A stretch of DNA of 64,000 nucleotides from the NCBI RefSeq assembly GCF_900109605.1, contig NZ_FOAM01000003.1, forward strand, positions 248,001 to 312,000. Direction: 5' to 3'. Positions 1 through 9,419 of the stretch are shown piece by piece. The position numbers and the translations under genes were made by a program. Source of the stretch: Xaviernesmea oryzae. Its GTDB lineage: Bacteria > Pseudomonadota > Alphaproteobacteria > Rhizobiales > Rhizobiaceae. Position 1 is the stretch's first letter. Every line of letters begins with the position of its first letter. Under the pieces are notes generated by a model that was not told where the DNA came from, ran no database searches, and saw only the letters and a list, made by a program, of their open reading frames with translations.

Positions 1-318
1 GGACTGACTGTCGGCTATATCAGGCGCGGCGCCGCTCAATGCTGCATGATCGGCTACTGGATGGGCACGCGCCATGCCGGCAAGGGGCATATGAGCGCCG
101 CGGTGCGGCTGACCATCCCCTACATCTTTTCGGTCCTTCAGTTGCACCGTATTGAAGCAGCCTGTATCCCGGAGAATGAAAGGAGCGTTCGTCTCCTTGA
201 AAAGGCCGGTTTTCGACGGGAAGGCTACCTGCGGGATTATCTGAAGATCAACGGCCAATGGCGTGATCATCTGATGTTTTCCCTTCTTCCGCAGGATATT
301 GCCCCAACAGGAATATGA
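1..318 (+). CDS. rimJ: Ribosomal-protein-alanine N-acetyltransferase, RimJ-type GNAT (3' part)
   Basis: The frame is open from base 1, so the 5' end lies outside the window; 105 residues remain. GNAT enzymes of the RimJ/RimL group move acetyl from acetyl-CoA to the N-terminus of a ribosomal protein. What is seen is the C-terminal half of a GNAT fold: a GYWMG strand, then RHAGKGHM as the acetyl-CoA P-loop (Q/RxxGxG/A type), the LHRIEA strand, the PENERSVRLLEKAGF helix and an EGYLRDYL-type end, all typical of RimJ. Its stop overlaps the start of the next gene by about 20 bases, so the two are probably co-transcribed. Substrate specificity is inferred from the family only. Confidence 0.8.
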   Translation, partial: GLTVGYIRRGAAQCCMIGYWMGTRHAGKGHMSAAVRLTIPYIFSVLQLHRIEAACIPENERSVRLLEKAGFRREGYLRDYLKINGQWRDHLMFSLLPQDIAPTGI

Positions 319-3244
319 GCGTTTGACCCAAGTGATCCGCCCGCGTGCGTCGTCGCATGCCGCTGTCCGTCGCCTGCTTGCCCTGGTCCTCTGCTGGATG
401 ACCCTGGCCGTCGGACTGTGCGGACCGGCACACGCCGTCGAACCCGTGAAGATCTCGCGCGAGGACACCGCGCTCGACCTGACCGCGACGACCGAGATCT
501 ATACGGGCCGGGGCGATGCCTTTCAGGTGTCCACCGCGCCGGGCACGGACGGCATCGTCAGACGCATCGAGGTCCGCTCTTCAGGGGGCAACCACCAGGG
601 TGACTGGGCGGTTTTCGCGCTCGCCAACGTATCCGAGGAGCAGCTGGAGCGGGTTATCGTCGCTCCGCATTTCCGCCTGGTCAATTCCAAGCTGTTCTGG
701 CCCGATCTCGGCGCGCAACGCATTCTTTCGATCACCCCTTCGGAAGGCTTCGCGCTCGACCGGGTGGCCAGCGAGGAGGCCGACGTCTTCTCGATCACGC
801 TCAATCCGGGCTCGGTCGTGACCTTCGTCGCCGAGCTCGCGACCCCCGATCTGCCGCAGATCTATCTGTGGGAGCCGGACGCGTACAAAGACACGGTCAA
901 CGCCTTCACCCTCTATCGCGGCATCGTGCTTGGCATCGCCGGCCTGCTCGCGGTGTTTCTCACCATTCTCTTCGTGGTCAAGGGCACCTCGATGCTGCCG
1001 GCGACGGCGGCGCTGGCCTGGGCGGTGCTCGCCTATATCTGCGTCGATTTCGGCTTCCTGTCGAAACTCATCTCGATCACGGCCGCCGACGAGCGCATAT
1101 GGCGCGCGGGAACCGAAGTGTTCCTGTCGGCGGGGCTGGTGATCTTCCTCTTCACTTATCTGAACCTCAACCGCTGGCACCAGCATCTGGCCTATGCCAC
1201 GCTGGCCTGGGTTCTGGGTCTGGCGCTGCTCTTCGGCGTGGCGATCTACGATCCCTCGATCGCCGCCGGCATCGCCCGCATTTCCTTCGCGCTAACAGGC
1301 ACGGCGGGCACACTGCTGATCGCCTATCTCGGCTTCAAGCACTATGACCGCGCCATTCTGCTCGTGCCCGCCTGGATGCTGATCCTGGTCTGGCTGTTCG
1401 GCGCCTGGCTCACGGTCACCGGTCGGCTGGCCAACGACATCGTGCAGCCGGCGCTGGGCGGTGGCCTCGTGCTGATCGTCCTGCTCATCGGCTTCACCGT
1501 GATGCAGCACGCCTTTGCCGGCGGCGCCTATGGACAGGGGCTATTTTCCGATCTGGAACGCCAGTCGCTCGCACTCACCGGCTCTGGCGATACGGTGTGG
1601 GACTGGGACGTGGCCCGCGACCGTGTCGTGACCATGCCCGACATTTCCGCCCATCTCGGCTTGGCGCCCGGCACCATGCATGGCGCGGCGCGCAATTGGC
1701 TGCCACGCCTGCATCCGGACGACCGGGACCGGTTCCGGGCGACCCTCGACGTGCTGCTGGAGCACCGGCGCGGGCGGCTGAACCATGAATTTCGCATTCG
1801 TGCAGAAGACGGGCATTATCACTGGATGGCAATCCGCGCGCGGCCCGTGCTCGGCTCGACGGGCGAGATCATTCGCTGCGTCGGCACAATCGTCGACGTC
1901 ACCGAGCAGCGCAATTCGATCGACCGGCTGCTGCATGACGCGCTGCATGACAATTTGACCGGCCTGCCGAACCGCCACCTCTTCCTCGACCGGCTGCAGA
2001 CCTATCTGATGCTGGCGCCGGCGACAGGCGTCGTGCGCCCCACAGTGATCACCATCGACATCGACCGTTACAGGCAGGTCAACGAGCTCCTCGGCATTGC
2101 GGCAGGCGATAACATTCTGATCGCGCTCACACGCCGCCTTCGCCGGCTGCTGAAACCGCAGGATACGCTGGCCCGGCTTGGCGGCGACTCCTTCGGCGTT
2201 CTGCTTCTGTCGGAACGTGACCCAGCTAAGGTCGCGGAATTTGCCGCCGCCGTCAGCCAGGCAATCATGGTACCGATCAGCTTTGCCGGACGCGAAGTCC
2301 ATCTGACCGCCTCGATCGGTCTTGTCTCCTGGGTCGATCAGCAGGAAAGCGCGGCAAGCCTGCTCGATGATGCAGAGCTGGCCATGTTCCGGGCCAAGAA
2401 GGCCGGCGGCAACCGTGTCGAGCCCTATCGGCCTGCCTTCCGCACCTCCGGCACCGAGCGCATGCAGATCGAGACCGACCTGCGCAAGGCGATCGACCGC
2501 AAGGAGATCAGCCTCGTCTATCAGCCGATCGTCCGGCTTGCCGACGGCGAAATTGCCGGCTTCGAAGCGCTGATGCGCTGGGAGCACCCCAAGCGCGGCA
2601 ATATTCCGCCGAGCGAGTTCATTCCGATTGCGGAGAGCTGCGACATCATCAACCAGCTCGGCCTGTTCGCCTTCGAGCGCGCGACCATCGATCTCAGCGA
2701 GTGGCAGATGGCGGTTGGCGATCTGCCAATTTTCATCGCCATCAACCTGTCGAGCGCGCAGCTGCTGAACAACGATCTCTATGACGATGTGCGTGCCATT
2801 CTCAGCAAGAACCGCTGCGAGCCGGAAAAGATCAAGGTGGAGCTGACGGAATCCTTGGTCATGGAAAATCCGGAGCAAGCACGGCTGGTGCTGGGCAAGC
2901 TGCGCGATGCTGGTCTTGGCCTGGCGCTTGACGATTTCGGCACCGGGCATTCCTCCCTCGCCTACCTGACCCGCTTTCCGTTCGACACGCTAAAAATCGA
3001 CAAGGCGCTGGTGACCGATCCGAGCGACAAGCGCGCCGTGCTGCTGCGATCCGTCATCGGCATGGCGCGTGAGCTGGACATGCAGGTAGTGGCCGAAGGT
3101 ATCGAGTCGGAAGCCGACGCGATGCAGCTGGGCCAGATGGGCTGTGATTTCGGCCAGAGCTTCCTTTTTGGCCCACCGATTGCGACCGATGCGGTCGCCC
3201 GTCTCCTGCGCGAACGGTTTCCCATCGTCCGCCGTGCATCCTGA
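299..3244 (+). CDS. 7TM sensor c-di-GMP protein: PAS - degenerate GGDEF - EAL
   Basis: 981 residues with a TTG start; a GTG at 332 is an alternative, and neither has an ideal ribosome site. Order: hydrophobic signal at about 25-46, periplasmic region to about 200, seven membrane spans at about 205-400 (7TMR-DISM-like), PAS/PAC at about 425-535, GGDEF at about 548-710, EAL at about 726-975. The cyclase signature reads GGDSF (about 627-631), replacing the second-metal/catalytic Glu, so cyclase activity is doubtful. The EAL domain keeps EALMRW (E756), VELTES, DDFGTG, KIDK and AEGIE and looks competent as a c-di-GMP phosphodiesterase. Likely role: inner-membrane sensor lowering c-di-GMP. The ligand is unknown. 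A strong terminator follows. Confidence 0.9.
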   Translation: MPQQEYERLTQVIRPRASSHAAVRRLLALVLCWMTLAVGLCGPAHAVEPVKISREDTALDLTATTEIYTGRGDAFQVSTAPGTDGIVRRIEVRSSGGNHQGDWAVFALANVSEEQLERVIVAPHFRLVNSKLFWPDLGAQRILSITPSEGFALDRVASEEADVFSITLNPGSVVTFVAELATPDLPQIYLWEPDAYKDTVNAFTLYRGIVLGIAGLLAVFLTILFVVKGTSMLPATAALAWAVLAYICVDFGFLSKLISITAADERIWRAGTEVFLSAGLVIFLFTYLNLNRWHQHLAYATLAWVLGLALLFGVAIYDPSIAAGIARISFALTGTAGTLLIAYLGFKHYDRAILLVPAWMLILVWLFGAWLTVTGRLANDIVQPALGGGLVLIVLLIGFTVMQHAFAGGAYGQGLFSDLERQSLALTGSGDTVWDWDVARDRVVTMPDISAHLGLAPGTMHGAARNWLPRLHPDDRDRFRATLDVLLEHRRGRLNHEFRIRAEDGHYHWMAIRARPVLGSTGEIIRCVGTIVDVTEQRNSIDRLLHDALHDNLTGLPNRHLFLDRLQTYLMLAPATGVVRPTVITIDIDRYRQVNELLGIAAGDNILIALTRRLRRLLKPQDTLARLGGDSFGVLLLSERDPAKVAEFAAAVSQAIMVPISFAGREVHLTASIGLVSWVDQQESAASLLDDAELAMFRAKKAGGNRVEPYRPAFRTSGTERMQIETDLRKAIDRKEISLVYQPIVRLADGEIAGFEALMRWEHPKRGNIPPSEFIPIAESCDIINQLGLFAFERATIDLSEWQMAVGDLPIFIAINLSSAQLLNNDLYDDVRAILSKNRCEPEKIKVELTESLVMENPEQARLVLGKLRDAGLGLALDDFGTGHSSLAYLTRFPFDTLKIDKALVTDPSDKRAVLLRSVIGMARELDMQVVAEGIESEADAMQLGQMGCDFGQSFLFGPPIATDAVARLLRERFPIVRRAS

Positions 3245-3269
3245 GCATTCGCATCCTTCGCCGATACGC

Positions 3270-3308
3270 AAAGACCGCGCCTCCTCTCGGACGCGCGGTC
3301 TTTTTTTT
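3270..3308 (+). terminator. Rho-independent terminator after the GGDEF/EAL gene
   Basis: An 11-bp perfect stem (AAAGACCGCGC at 3270-3280 with GCGCGGTCTTT at 3293-3303), a 12-nt loop, and a run of eight T from 3301. It lies 26 bases after the stop at 3244 and before the convergent metallopeptidase gene. Confidence 0.9.
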
Positions 3309-3346
3309 GTCCTCGCTGCCTGATCAAAGGCCGCTGGTGTCACGCC

Positions 3347-4483
3347 TCAGGCCGCAGCAGGAGTGCTGGCACCCATGGACTGGCCGTTATTGCTCGCCTG
3401 CGACTCTCCCGCCTTTCGAATCAGCTCGTTGATAAAGTCGAGCTTCTCGATGACAGGCTGGGACAGGATGAAGGGATAGCTGTCATGCTGGCCCATCGAG
3501 CGCTGAATGCTGTTCATTGCCACGCTGAGCGGCACCCAGGAATCGACCAAGCGCTGCGCGCTTGATGCATGATAGGGGTCGAAATCCACCTCGGCGGCCA
3601 AGTCTTCATGCCGGCGCGGTTCGATGGACATGCCGAAGGACCGGGCAGTTTCCAGCGTGTCGACGATATGAAAGAAATGGGCCCAGCACTCGGCAAAGTC
3701 TTCCGATGGATGGCAGCTGGCATAGGTGGAGATGAAGCGGTTCTGCCAGTCGGCCGGCGGACCTTCCTCGTAATTGCGCTTGAGCGCCGCGGCATAATCC
3801 TCGCGCTCGTCGCCAAACAGCACGCGTGCCCGTTCCAGCATTTGCGGATCCTGCGCAACGAGAACCGCAAAGTACCAGTGGCCGATTTCATGGCGGAAAT
3901 GGCCGAGCAGAGTGCGGTAAGGCTCGCCCATGGCCAGGCGCACGCTTTCGCGGGTCGCATCATTGGCTTCGGCGGCACGCAGGCTGATCAGGCCATCCTC
4001 ATGACCCGTCATGGCAGGAATGACATTGCCATTGGCATCGACCTCGTCGGCCAGAAAGTCGAAAACCAGACCGCCCTGCGGATCGACATCGCGGCCAGGC
4101 CGGGGCAGCCTGAAGCGGAGCAGCGAGTAAAACAGATGGCGCTGCGCCTGGGAAATGCGCTGCCAGTTGGACTGCCCCTCGGGATTGTCAGCAACCGGCA
4201 CAATGCGATTGTAGCGGCAGGCAATGCAGAAAGGCTGGTTCTCGGAGACCGGCACCAACCAGTTGCACACATCATGTGCGGCGTTTTCGCAGAAGTGAAC
4301 GGCGGTTTCGGTGTCGCCGATGATCGTCCATTTGTCATGGCCAGCGTCGTCCTGACCGGCGGGCGCCAGCGCATACATCTTCAGCGTCTGCGGCAGGAAG
4401 CCGAGACGCGAATTGCAATTGACGCAGACGGTATTGTCGAAGTGCACCGGATTGTTGCAATGGGTGCAGCTAAAGAGCTTCAT
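3347..4483 (-). CDS. Zinc-ribbon zinc metallopeptidase family protein
   Basis: 378 residues. I chose the ATG at 4483 rather than one at 4552 because the protein then begins MKLFSCTHC, placing a zinc ribbon at the very N-terminus (CTHC ... CVNC), with an AGAGG-type ribosome site upstream. The central part has HEIGH (about residues 198-202), the HExxH signature of zinc peptidases, and downstream an SEDFAECWAHFFH block that could supply further metal ligands. This matches the putative zinc-binding metallopeptidase family (Pfam Peptidase_Mx, from memory), whose substrate is not known. No signal peptide, so probably cytoplasmic. It is convergent with the gene at 299-3244 and stands alone. Confidence 0.8.
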   Translation of the reverse strand: MKLFSCTHCNNPVHFDNTVCVNCNSRLGFLPQTLKMYALAPAGQDDAGHDKWTIIGDTETAVHFCENAAHDVCNWLVPVSENQPFCIACRYNRIVPVADNPEGQSNWQRISQAQRHLFYSLLRFRLPRPGRDVDPQGGLVFDFLADEVDANGNVIPAMTGHEDGLISLRAAEANDATRESVRLAMGEPYRTLLGHFRHEIGHWYFAVLVAQDPQMLERARVLFGDEREDYAAALKRNYEEGPPADWQNRFISTYASCHPSEDFAECWAHFFHIVDTLETARSFGMSIEPRRHEDLAAEVDFDPYHASSAQRLVDSWVPLSVAMNSIQRSMGQHDSYPFILSQPVIEKLDFINELIRKAGESQASNNGQSMGASTPAAA

Positions 4484-5010
4484 TCTTGACCCCAACCTCT
4501 TGAATTCTGGAACTGTGGCCTTGGCACGCCAATGCAGGCAAATCTTCGCCATGTCACAGACGACATAGATATGTCCTGGATGAACGAAGGCCGTGTGGCT
4601 GAAGCGTGTTAAGCGATCCCTCTCCAGGTATCGCTTCCTGCATCACGTAGAGCGTCGGCCGGGTCGATGCTCCTTGCCTTCAGTAGGGCGCTGTAGATCA
4701 GGACATCTGCCATCCTAGGAAAAGCAGCGTGTTTTCGTTGGTCAAAATCGACTGCGCAAAAACAGTTGCCGCTTTTCAAAGACGTTCGTGCTGCTGCCCA
4801 GCATCCATGCGCTAGACTTTGGCAGAACCATCACGGATGTGGCGCTGCCCATTTCGGCGCGTGGCGGCGCGCTGGCATGGACCCTTGCAAGGAAATGCCC
4901 GCTGGCACGAAGGCACAGCGGGCATCGGCGCAGATCACCATCCAGTTGAACCCGTCAGGACGATGACGCGCACGCATGAGCTACGGACTTATCGTCCGCA
5001 GCGAAGTCAA
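4484..5010. other. Intergenic region between metallopeptidase and csbD
   Basis: About 530 bases with no convincing gene; open frames crossing it on the plus strand have no family features and run antisense into csbD. It should hold the promoter of the metallopeptidase on the minus strand and the 3' end of the csbD transcript. The only structure I see is the hairpin at 4895-4925. Confidence 0.5.
4895..4925 (-). terminator. Hairpin downstream of csbD, possible terminator
   Basis: A perfect 10-bp stem, ATGCCCGCTG (4895-4904) with CAGCGGGCAT (4916-4925), and an 11-nt loop, 86 bases past the csbD stop. On the minus strand only TTTCC follows, so it is not a classical U-tract terminator. Confidence 0.4.
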
Positions 5011-5202
5011 TTACATGCGATCAACAACGTCCTTGGCAGCATCCTTGGCCTTGCCGCTCGCGGACTGGACCTTGCCCTTGATTTCCTGGCCCTTGCCATC
5101 AGCCTTCAGGCGATCATTGCCGGTGACTTCGCCGGCGGCCTGCTTGATCTTGCCAGCGGCCTGGTTGGCGGCGCCGGAAACGCGGTCAGAGGTGCTACCC
5201 AT
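5011..5202 (-). CDS. CsbD family stress-response protein
   Basis: 63 residues, hydrophilic, lysine- and alanine-rich, with the family pattern GAANQAAGKIKQAAGE, GNDRLKADGKGQ and KGKVQ. CsbD-like proteins are abundant small proteins induced in stationary phase or by general stress in many bacteria; their molecular role is unknown. The ATG at 5202 has a clear AAGGAG ribosome site eight bases upstream. The whole protein is predicted helical and non-membrane. In alphaproteobacteria such genes are often under extracytoplasmic-function sigma EcfG control; I did not identify that promoter here. Confidence 0.9.
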   Translation of the reverse strand: MGSTSDRVSGAANQAAGKIKQAAGEVTGNDRLKADGKGQEIKGKVQSASGKAKDAAKDVVDRM

Positions 5203-5393
5203 TGTCGTTCTCCTTGGTAAGAGAGCGGTCCCATCCGCTCTTCTGACTGGAAAACGAAGACTTCAGAAAAATGTTCCGGTCGCTTTCGCGAGGTTTTTTG
5301 ACTTTGTTTCGGCAGGTTTCAACTGACCATACCTCTTGAAATTCTGTCAGGCCACACCATCGGCACATCATGCCAATATTATGAGCAGCGCCC

Positions 5394-5424
5394 AAAAAAA
5401 TGCCTCGCCGAAACCAGCGAGGCA
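5394..5424 (-). terminator. Rho-independent terminator after yqgE
   Basis: Reading the minus strand, an 8-bp stem (TGCCTCGC with GCGAGGCA, 5401-5408 and 5417-5424) with an 8-nt loop is followed at once by seven T (plus-strand A at 5394-5400). It lies about 70 bases after the yqgE stop and separates it from csbD. Confidence 0.85.
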
Positions 5425-5494
5425 ACTGTAAAGCGGTGTCGGCGGCAGCCAAATCACTTAATGCTTACTGACAGCTGCCGGCGTTCGATAAGAT

Positions 5495-6097
5495 CTAGGC
5501 ATGGCCGGCAATTGGGGAGAGCATGGCGGGTGCGACGCCCATGAGCGCCAGCGCGCGATCGTATTTCTCCAGCAACGCGCGATCGAAGATCAGATCCTCG
5601 TCGGCCGGGCATGTCAGCCAGCCGTTGGCGGCAATCTCGCTTTCCAGCTGTCCAGGTCCCCAGCCCACGTAGCCCAGCATCATCATCGCCTTGGATGGCC
5701 CCTGCCCGCGTGAGATCGCCCTGACAATGTCAAGCGTGGCCGTGAGGCAGATGTCCTCATTGATCGGAATGCTGGATTCACTCAGGTAGTCGTCCGAATG
5801 CAGCACGAAACCACGGCCGGTCTCCACCGGACCGCCCGTCTGGATCTGGAAGTCACGCGCGGCAGCCGGCAGGCGAATTGCTTGATCGGAATCGATCATC
5901 TCCAAATGCATCAGCACATCGGAAAAGGTCAGCTGCTGTGGCCGGTTCAGCACGAAGCCCATCGCCCCGTCTTTTGAATGGGCGCAGATGAAAATCACCG
6001 TACGGACAAAATTGCTGTCGAACATGCCGGGCATGGCGATGAGGAACTGGCCATCCAGCATGCCTCTCTCACGTGTCTTCTGCAACGTTGCCATCAT
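5495..6097 (-). CDS. YqgE/AlgH family protein (UPF0301)
   Basis: 200 residues, the usual length of the family. Characteristic blocks: [19 protein letters not shown] near residue 16, the [10 protein letters not shown] motif near 45, a GGPV segment near 88, and [11 protein letters not shown] near 145. The family is widespread in proteobacteria and named after AlgH, implicated in alginate regulation in Pseudomonas; its biochemical role is unsettled. Two adjacent ATGs begin the frame with a weak ribosome site. It is divergent from the DsbD-like gene at 6312, sharing about 210 bases of promoter region, and ends before a good terminator. Confidence 0.92.
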   Translation of the reverse strand: MMATLQKTRERGMLDGQFLIAMPGMFDSNFVRTVIFICAHSKDGAMGFVLNRPQQLTFSDVLMHLEMIDSDQAIRLPAAARDFQIQTGGPVETGRGFVLHSDDYLSESSIPINEDICLTATLDIVRAISRGQGPSKAMMMLGYVGWGPGQLESEIAANGWLTCPADEDLIFDRALLEKYDRALALMGVAPAMLSPIAGHA

Positions 6098-6311
6098 GGT
6101 TCGTCCGCCTTCGTTCTGTTACGGTTCAGGTCGAATGTCGTCCTTGTCCAGTCCATTCTGTCCAGCGCGCCAGCGCAACCTTCACGGATGTCGATCAACG
6201 GAAAATGATCGCTCCCTTTGCGCCGGTGTCCGCGCATGCCTGAAAGACTTCGAAATCTGCACCCAGTGTTGTCGCAAGCGTGTACAAACGTCAAAATCGA
6301 ATGGCTAGGCC

Positions 6312-7169
6312 ATGTCAGGCAAAGCGCGTATGACGCCCTTCATGACCAAGCATCTCGAACAGAATGTGACTCAACTGGCGGCTCTGGCAAGCCTTGCGGC
6401 AGCTTTTTTTATGCCCGCTTCGACAAACGCCGCGCAGAGCAATTCGGTCCAGGTGGAGGGTGCGGAAATCCGGCTGGTGGTTTCGCCGCCGGAAGAGGAC
6501 GGCCGGATTCCCGCCATACTGGCTATTCGATTGGCGCCGGGCTGGAAGACCTATTGGGTCGATCCGGGCGCAAGCGGCCTGCCGCCGGAGCTTGTGATCA
6601 CCGATCCGGGCCTGCACTTCGAAGGTCTGCGTTTTCCGGCGCCCCGCGCCTTCGTGGAGGGCACCGCCCGCAGCTTTGGTTACGATACCGACGTCGCCCT
6701 GCCCCTGCGCCTGTCTGCCTCGGCAGGCGCCGCTGTCCCCCGTGTTACCGCCCAGGTGATGCTGGGAGTTTGCAAGGAGATCTGCATCCCCGTGCAGGCA
6801 ACGCTGCAGGCTGATCTTACCAGCGCTGCCGCCGCCAGCCCGCTCGACCGGGCCCGCATCAGCCTTGCGGAAGACAAGCTTCCGGCCCGACCGCGCGACG
6901 GCTTCCGGATGGAGCGCGCGCAGGAGACGAAGGAAGGCTTGACGCTGATGCTGCAGGTGCCAGAAGGGCCCGCGCCGCAGTTGTTCCTGTCGAGCAGCGT
7001 CGGAGTCACGTTTGGCCCGATCCGGATCGTCCCGCTGGGTGCCGGACATTACAGGGCGGATGTCGCGTTGCGCCTGCCAAAGGGCATGGCGCAGGCGCGG
7101 CAGGCTGGCATCGATGCGGTGCTGGTTTCGGGCGGCGAAGCGGTGGAGGCCCCGCTTGTCTTCGACTAG
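6312..7169 (+). CDS. Periplasmic DsbD-alpha-like protein
   Basis: 285 residues. An N-terminal hydrophobic stretch ending near ASTNAAQ (about residue 41) looks like a Sec signal peptide, so the mature protein should be periplasmic. The body has the immunoglobulin-like N-terminal domain of DsbD/ScsB: RLAPGWKTYWVDPGASGLPP near 75-95 and LGVCKEICIPV near 152-162, where the two cysteines (CxxxC) match the redox pair of the DsbD alpha domain. The membrane and thioredoxin domains of full DsbD are absent, so it must take electrons from another protein or serve in binding. Internal ATGs at 6330 and 6342 are alternative starts. It precedes the peroxiredoxin, suggesting a shared thiol-redox theme. Confidence 0.8.
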   Translation: MSGKARMTPFMTKHLEQNVTQLAALASLAAAFFMPASTNAAQSNSVQVEGAEIRLVVSPPEEDGRIPAILAIRLAPGWKTYWVDPGASGLPPELVITDPGLHFEGLRFPAPRAFVEGTARSFGYDTDVALPLRLSASAGAAVPRVTAQVMLGVCKEICIPVQATLQADLTSAAAASPLDRARISLAEDKLPARPRDGFRMERAQETKEGLTLMLQVPEGPAPQLFLSSSVGVTFGPIRIVPLGAGHYRADVALRLPKGMAQARQAGIDAVLVSGGEAVEAPLVFD

Positions 7170-7246
7170 CAGCGGCCTATAGTAAGGAGGATGGCCGCCG
7201 GTTCGCGCGGGTCATCCCCTCCCATCGATTTGAAGGACCTTCGCCT

Positions 7247-7732
7247 GTGACCATTGCCGTCGGTGACAAGCTTCCCTCCGCCACGTTCAAGGAAAAGACG
7301 CCCGATGGGCCGATCGAAGTGACAACCGACAGCTTTCTGTCCGGCAAGCGCGTCGTGATCTTCGGCGTTCCCGGTGCCTTTACACCGACCTGCTCGCTCA
7401 ACCACCTGCCCGGCTATCTGGAAAACCGCGACGCCATTCTGGCACGCGAGGTGGACGACATCGCCGTGATCGCCGTCAACGACGTCCATGTCATGGGCGC
7501 CTGGGCAACCGCCTCCGGCGGCGTCGGCAAGATCCACTTCCTCTCGGACTGGGATGCTGCCTTCACCAAGGCGATCGGTCTCGATGTCGATCTTTCGGCG
7601 GGCACGCTTGGTGTTCGTTCCAAGCGCTATTCCATGCTGGTGGAAGACGGCGTGGTGAAGGCGATCAATGTGGAGGAGAGCCCGGGCCAGGCGACCGTCT
7701 CCTCCGCCGCGCACATGCTCGAGCAGCTCTGA
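7247..7732 (+). CDS. Peroxiredoxin, Prx5-type
   Basis: 161 residues. GTG start with GAAGGA nine bases upstream. The peroxidatic cysteine lies in PGAFTPTCSLNHLPGY (about residues 43-58), the exact signature of Prx5/AHP1-type peroxiredoxins, with HFLSDWDAAFTKAIG and RSKRYSMLVEDG further on. The enzyme reduces hydrogen peroxide and organic hydroperoxides in the cytoplasm using glutaredoxin/glutathione or thioredoxin. Only one cysteine is present (at about residue 50), so it would act by a 1-Cys mechanism with an external thiol. It follows the DsbD-like gene by 77 bases and ends in a terminator. Confidence 0.93.
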   Translation: MTIAVGDKLPSATFKEKTPDGPIEVTTDSFLSGKRVVIFGVPGAFTPTCSLNHLPGYLENRDAILAREVDDIAVIAVNDVHVMGAWATASGGVGKIHFLSDWDAAFTKAIGLDVDLSAGTLGVRSKRYSMLVEDGVVKAINVEESPGQATVSSAAHMLEQL

Positions 7733-7746
7733 CCGCGCTATCGATC

Positions 7747-7782
7747 AAGCCCCGCCGGGTCCTATGACAGGGCGGGGCTTTT
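7747..7782 (+). terminator. Rho-independent terminator after peroxiredoxin
   Basis: A 10-bp perfect stem AAGCCCCGCC (7747-7756) with GGCGGGGCTT (7771-7780), a 14-nt loop, and a short T4 tract. It sits 14 bases after the stop, between two convergent genes. Confidence 0.8.
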
Positions 7783-7818
7783 CATAACGATCGACAGCAT
7801 CTCCGGCGCAAACGGATC

Positions 7819-8289
7819 TTAGCCGGCGGCCTTGGAAAGCAAGGCCGCGCCACCCTTCTTGAACGGCGCCATGCCCTGCCGGGCCAGTTCGTCGGCCCTC
7901 TCGTTCTCCGGGTGGCCGGCATGCCCCTTGACCCAGTGCCAGGTGATCTTGTGCACCTTGGTCGCCTCGTCGAGCGCCTGCCAGAGTTCGCCATTTTTCA
8001 CCGGCTTCTTGTCGGCCGTCTTCCAGCCGTTCTTCTTCCAGCCGTGGATCCATTTCGAGATCCCATCCATGACATATTTGCTGTCCGTGTAGAGATCGAT
8101 CTGGCACGGCGCCTTCAGCGCATTGAGGGCGGTGATTGCCGCCAGCAGTTCCATGCGATTGTTGGTGGTCAAGGCCTCGCCACCGCAGAGATCCTTGTCG
8201 ACATCGCCATAGCGCAGTACGGCACCCCAGCCGCCGGGTCCCGGATTGCCCGAACAGGCGCCATCGGTATAAATCTCGACAGTCTTCAT
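7819..8289 (-). CDS. rnhA: Ribonuclease HI
   Basis: 156 residues from the ATG at 8289, chosen because [22 protein letters not shown] is the standard RNase HI N-terminus; GGAAG and AAGGAG lie upstream. The catalytic acids are visible: Asp in YTDGACSG (about 9), Glu in RMELLAA (about 47), Asp in YTDSKYV (about 69) and Asp in NERADELA (about 133), with His in KGHAGH. The enzyme cuts the RNA strand of RNA-DNA hybrids, removing Okazaki primers and R-loops. It is the last gene of the minus-strand row ispH-thrB-rnhA, a common order in rhizobia. Confidence 0.97.
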   Translation of the reverse strand: MKTVEIYTDGACSGNPGPGGWGAVLRYGDVDKDLCGGEALTTNNRMELLAAITALNALKAPCQIDLYTDSKYVMDGISKWIHGWKKNGWKTADKKPVKNGELWQALDEATKVHKITWHWVKGHAGHPENERADELARQGMAPFKKGGAALLSKAAG

Positions 8290-8450
8290 GATCTTCCAAA
8301 CTCCTTCGCGGTGACCTTCGAACACGCCGCGCATTCCAGTTGCCACGTCCATAGCCGTGGATGGAGAGACATGGCCGCCTCCCGATGTCACCTAGCTCAA
8401 GCCAGCGGCCAAAGGCGTCCGGCCGAAGACAGGTGACGATGTTCGATCTT

Positions 8451-9419
8451 CTAGATCTCCAGACCGTAGCCGCGCGCGTCCTCGATGGTCTGATGGAAGC
8501 GCAGCTTTCGCCAATATTCGAGCGGATCCTTCTTGACCACCAAGGCGCCGGCCGGCGTCGTCAGCCAATCATAGGCGCGGGTCAGGAAGAAGCGCAGAGC
8601 CGAGCCCCGCGCCAGCAAGGGCAGTGCCGCCCTTTCCCGCTCGTCCAGTGGCCGCTCGGCCTGGTAGGCGGCCAGGAAGGCGCGGCCCTTGTCACCATTG
8701 TAGATGCCGGTCTTATCATCGAAACACCAGGCATTCAGGCAGATCGCCACGTCGTAGGCGAGGAAATCGTTGCAGGCGAAATAGAAATCGATCAAGCCGG
8801 TGAGAGCATCGCCAATGAAGAAGACATTGTCTGGAAAAAGGTCGGCATGAATGATGCCGGCGGGTAGCCCATCCGGCCAGCACTGCTCTAGAAAGGCAAG
8901 CTCACGGTCGATGCCGTCGCGCAGGCCCGGGGCGATCTCATCGGCACGGTCGCGTGCGCGCGCCCAAAGCGGCCGCCAGCCGCCCACTGAAAGCGCATTG
9001 GGCCGCGTGAGGCTGAACCCCTCGCCAGCGCGATGCAGCGCGGCCAGCGTGCGGCCGAGTTCGGCGCAATGGATGGTCTCCGGCTGGCGCAGCCAGATGC
9101 CCTCCAGAAAGGTGATGATCGCCGCCGGTCGGCCCGCCAGCTCGCCGAGCAATGCGCCATCCCGCCGCTTCAACGGCAAGGGGCAGGACAGGCCGCGCGC
9201 CGCCAGATGCTCCATCAGCCCGAGAAAGAAAGGCAGGTCCGCAGCATTCACCCGCTTCTCGTACAGGGTCAGGATGAAGGGCCCTTCGGTGGTATGCAGC
9301 AGGAAATTGCTGTTCTCCACGCCCTCGGCAATGCCCTTATAGGCAGTCAGCCGGCCTATGTCATAGGCCTCCAGAAAGCCACGCAAGGCGCCTTCCGTGA
9401 TATCGGTGTAAACAGCCAC
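8451..9419 (-). CDS. thrB: Homoserine kinase, APH-fold type
   Basis: 322 residues, GTG start at 9419 with GAGGGG eight bases upstream. Seen: GVENSNFLL near residue 32, [11 protein letters not shown] near 195 (the Brenner catalytic loop of choline/aminoglycoside kinases), and [15 protein letters not shown] near 213, the metal-binding DFY motif. This is the ThrB type II family of alphaproteobacteria and pseudomonads, unrelated to the GHMP-type ThrB of enterics. It phosphorylates homoserine with ATP in threonine synthesis, in the cytoplasm. It lies between ispH and rnhA, with gaps of 104 and 161 bases. Confidence 0.95.
   Translation of the reverse strand: MAVYTDITEGALRGFLEAYDIGRLTAYKGIAEGVENSNFLLHTTEGPFILTLYEKRVNAADLPFFLGLMEHLAARGLSCPLPLKRRDGALLGELAGRPAAIITFLEGIWLRQPETIHCAELGRTLAALHRAGEGFSLTRPNALSVGGWRPLWARARDRADEIAPGLRDGIDRELAFLEQCWPDGLPAGIIHADLFPDNVFFIGDALTGLIDFYFACNDFLAYDVAICLNAWCFDDKTGIYNGDKGRAFLAAYQAERPLDERERAALPLLARGSALRFFLTRAYDWLTTPAGALVVKKDPLEYWRKLRFHQTIEDARGYGLEI

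Noticed and set aside
1541-2950. A 469-codon minus-strand frame inside the first c-di-GMP gene
   Set aside because: Same reason: antisense to an intact conserved gene, no recognisable domains.
4819-5220. A 133-codon plus-strand frame over csbD
   Set aside because: Its hydrophobic part is only the antisense translation of csbD.
5195-5452. An 85-codon minus-strand frame upstream of csbD
   Set aside because: It overlaps the terminator at 5394-5424 and the csbD ribosome site, with no family features.
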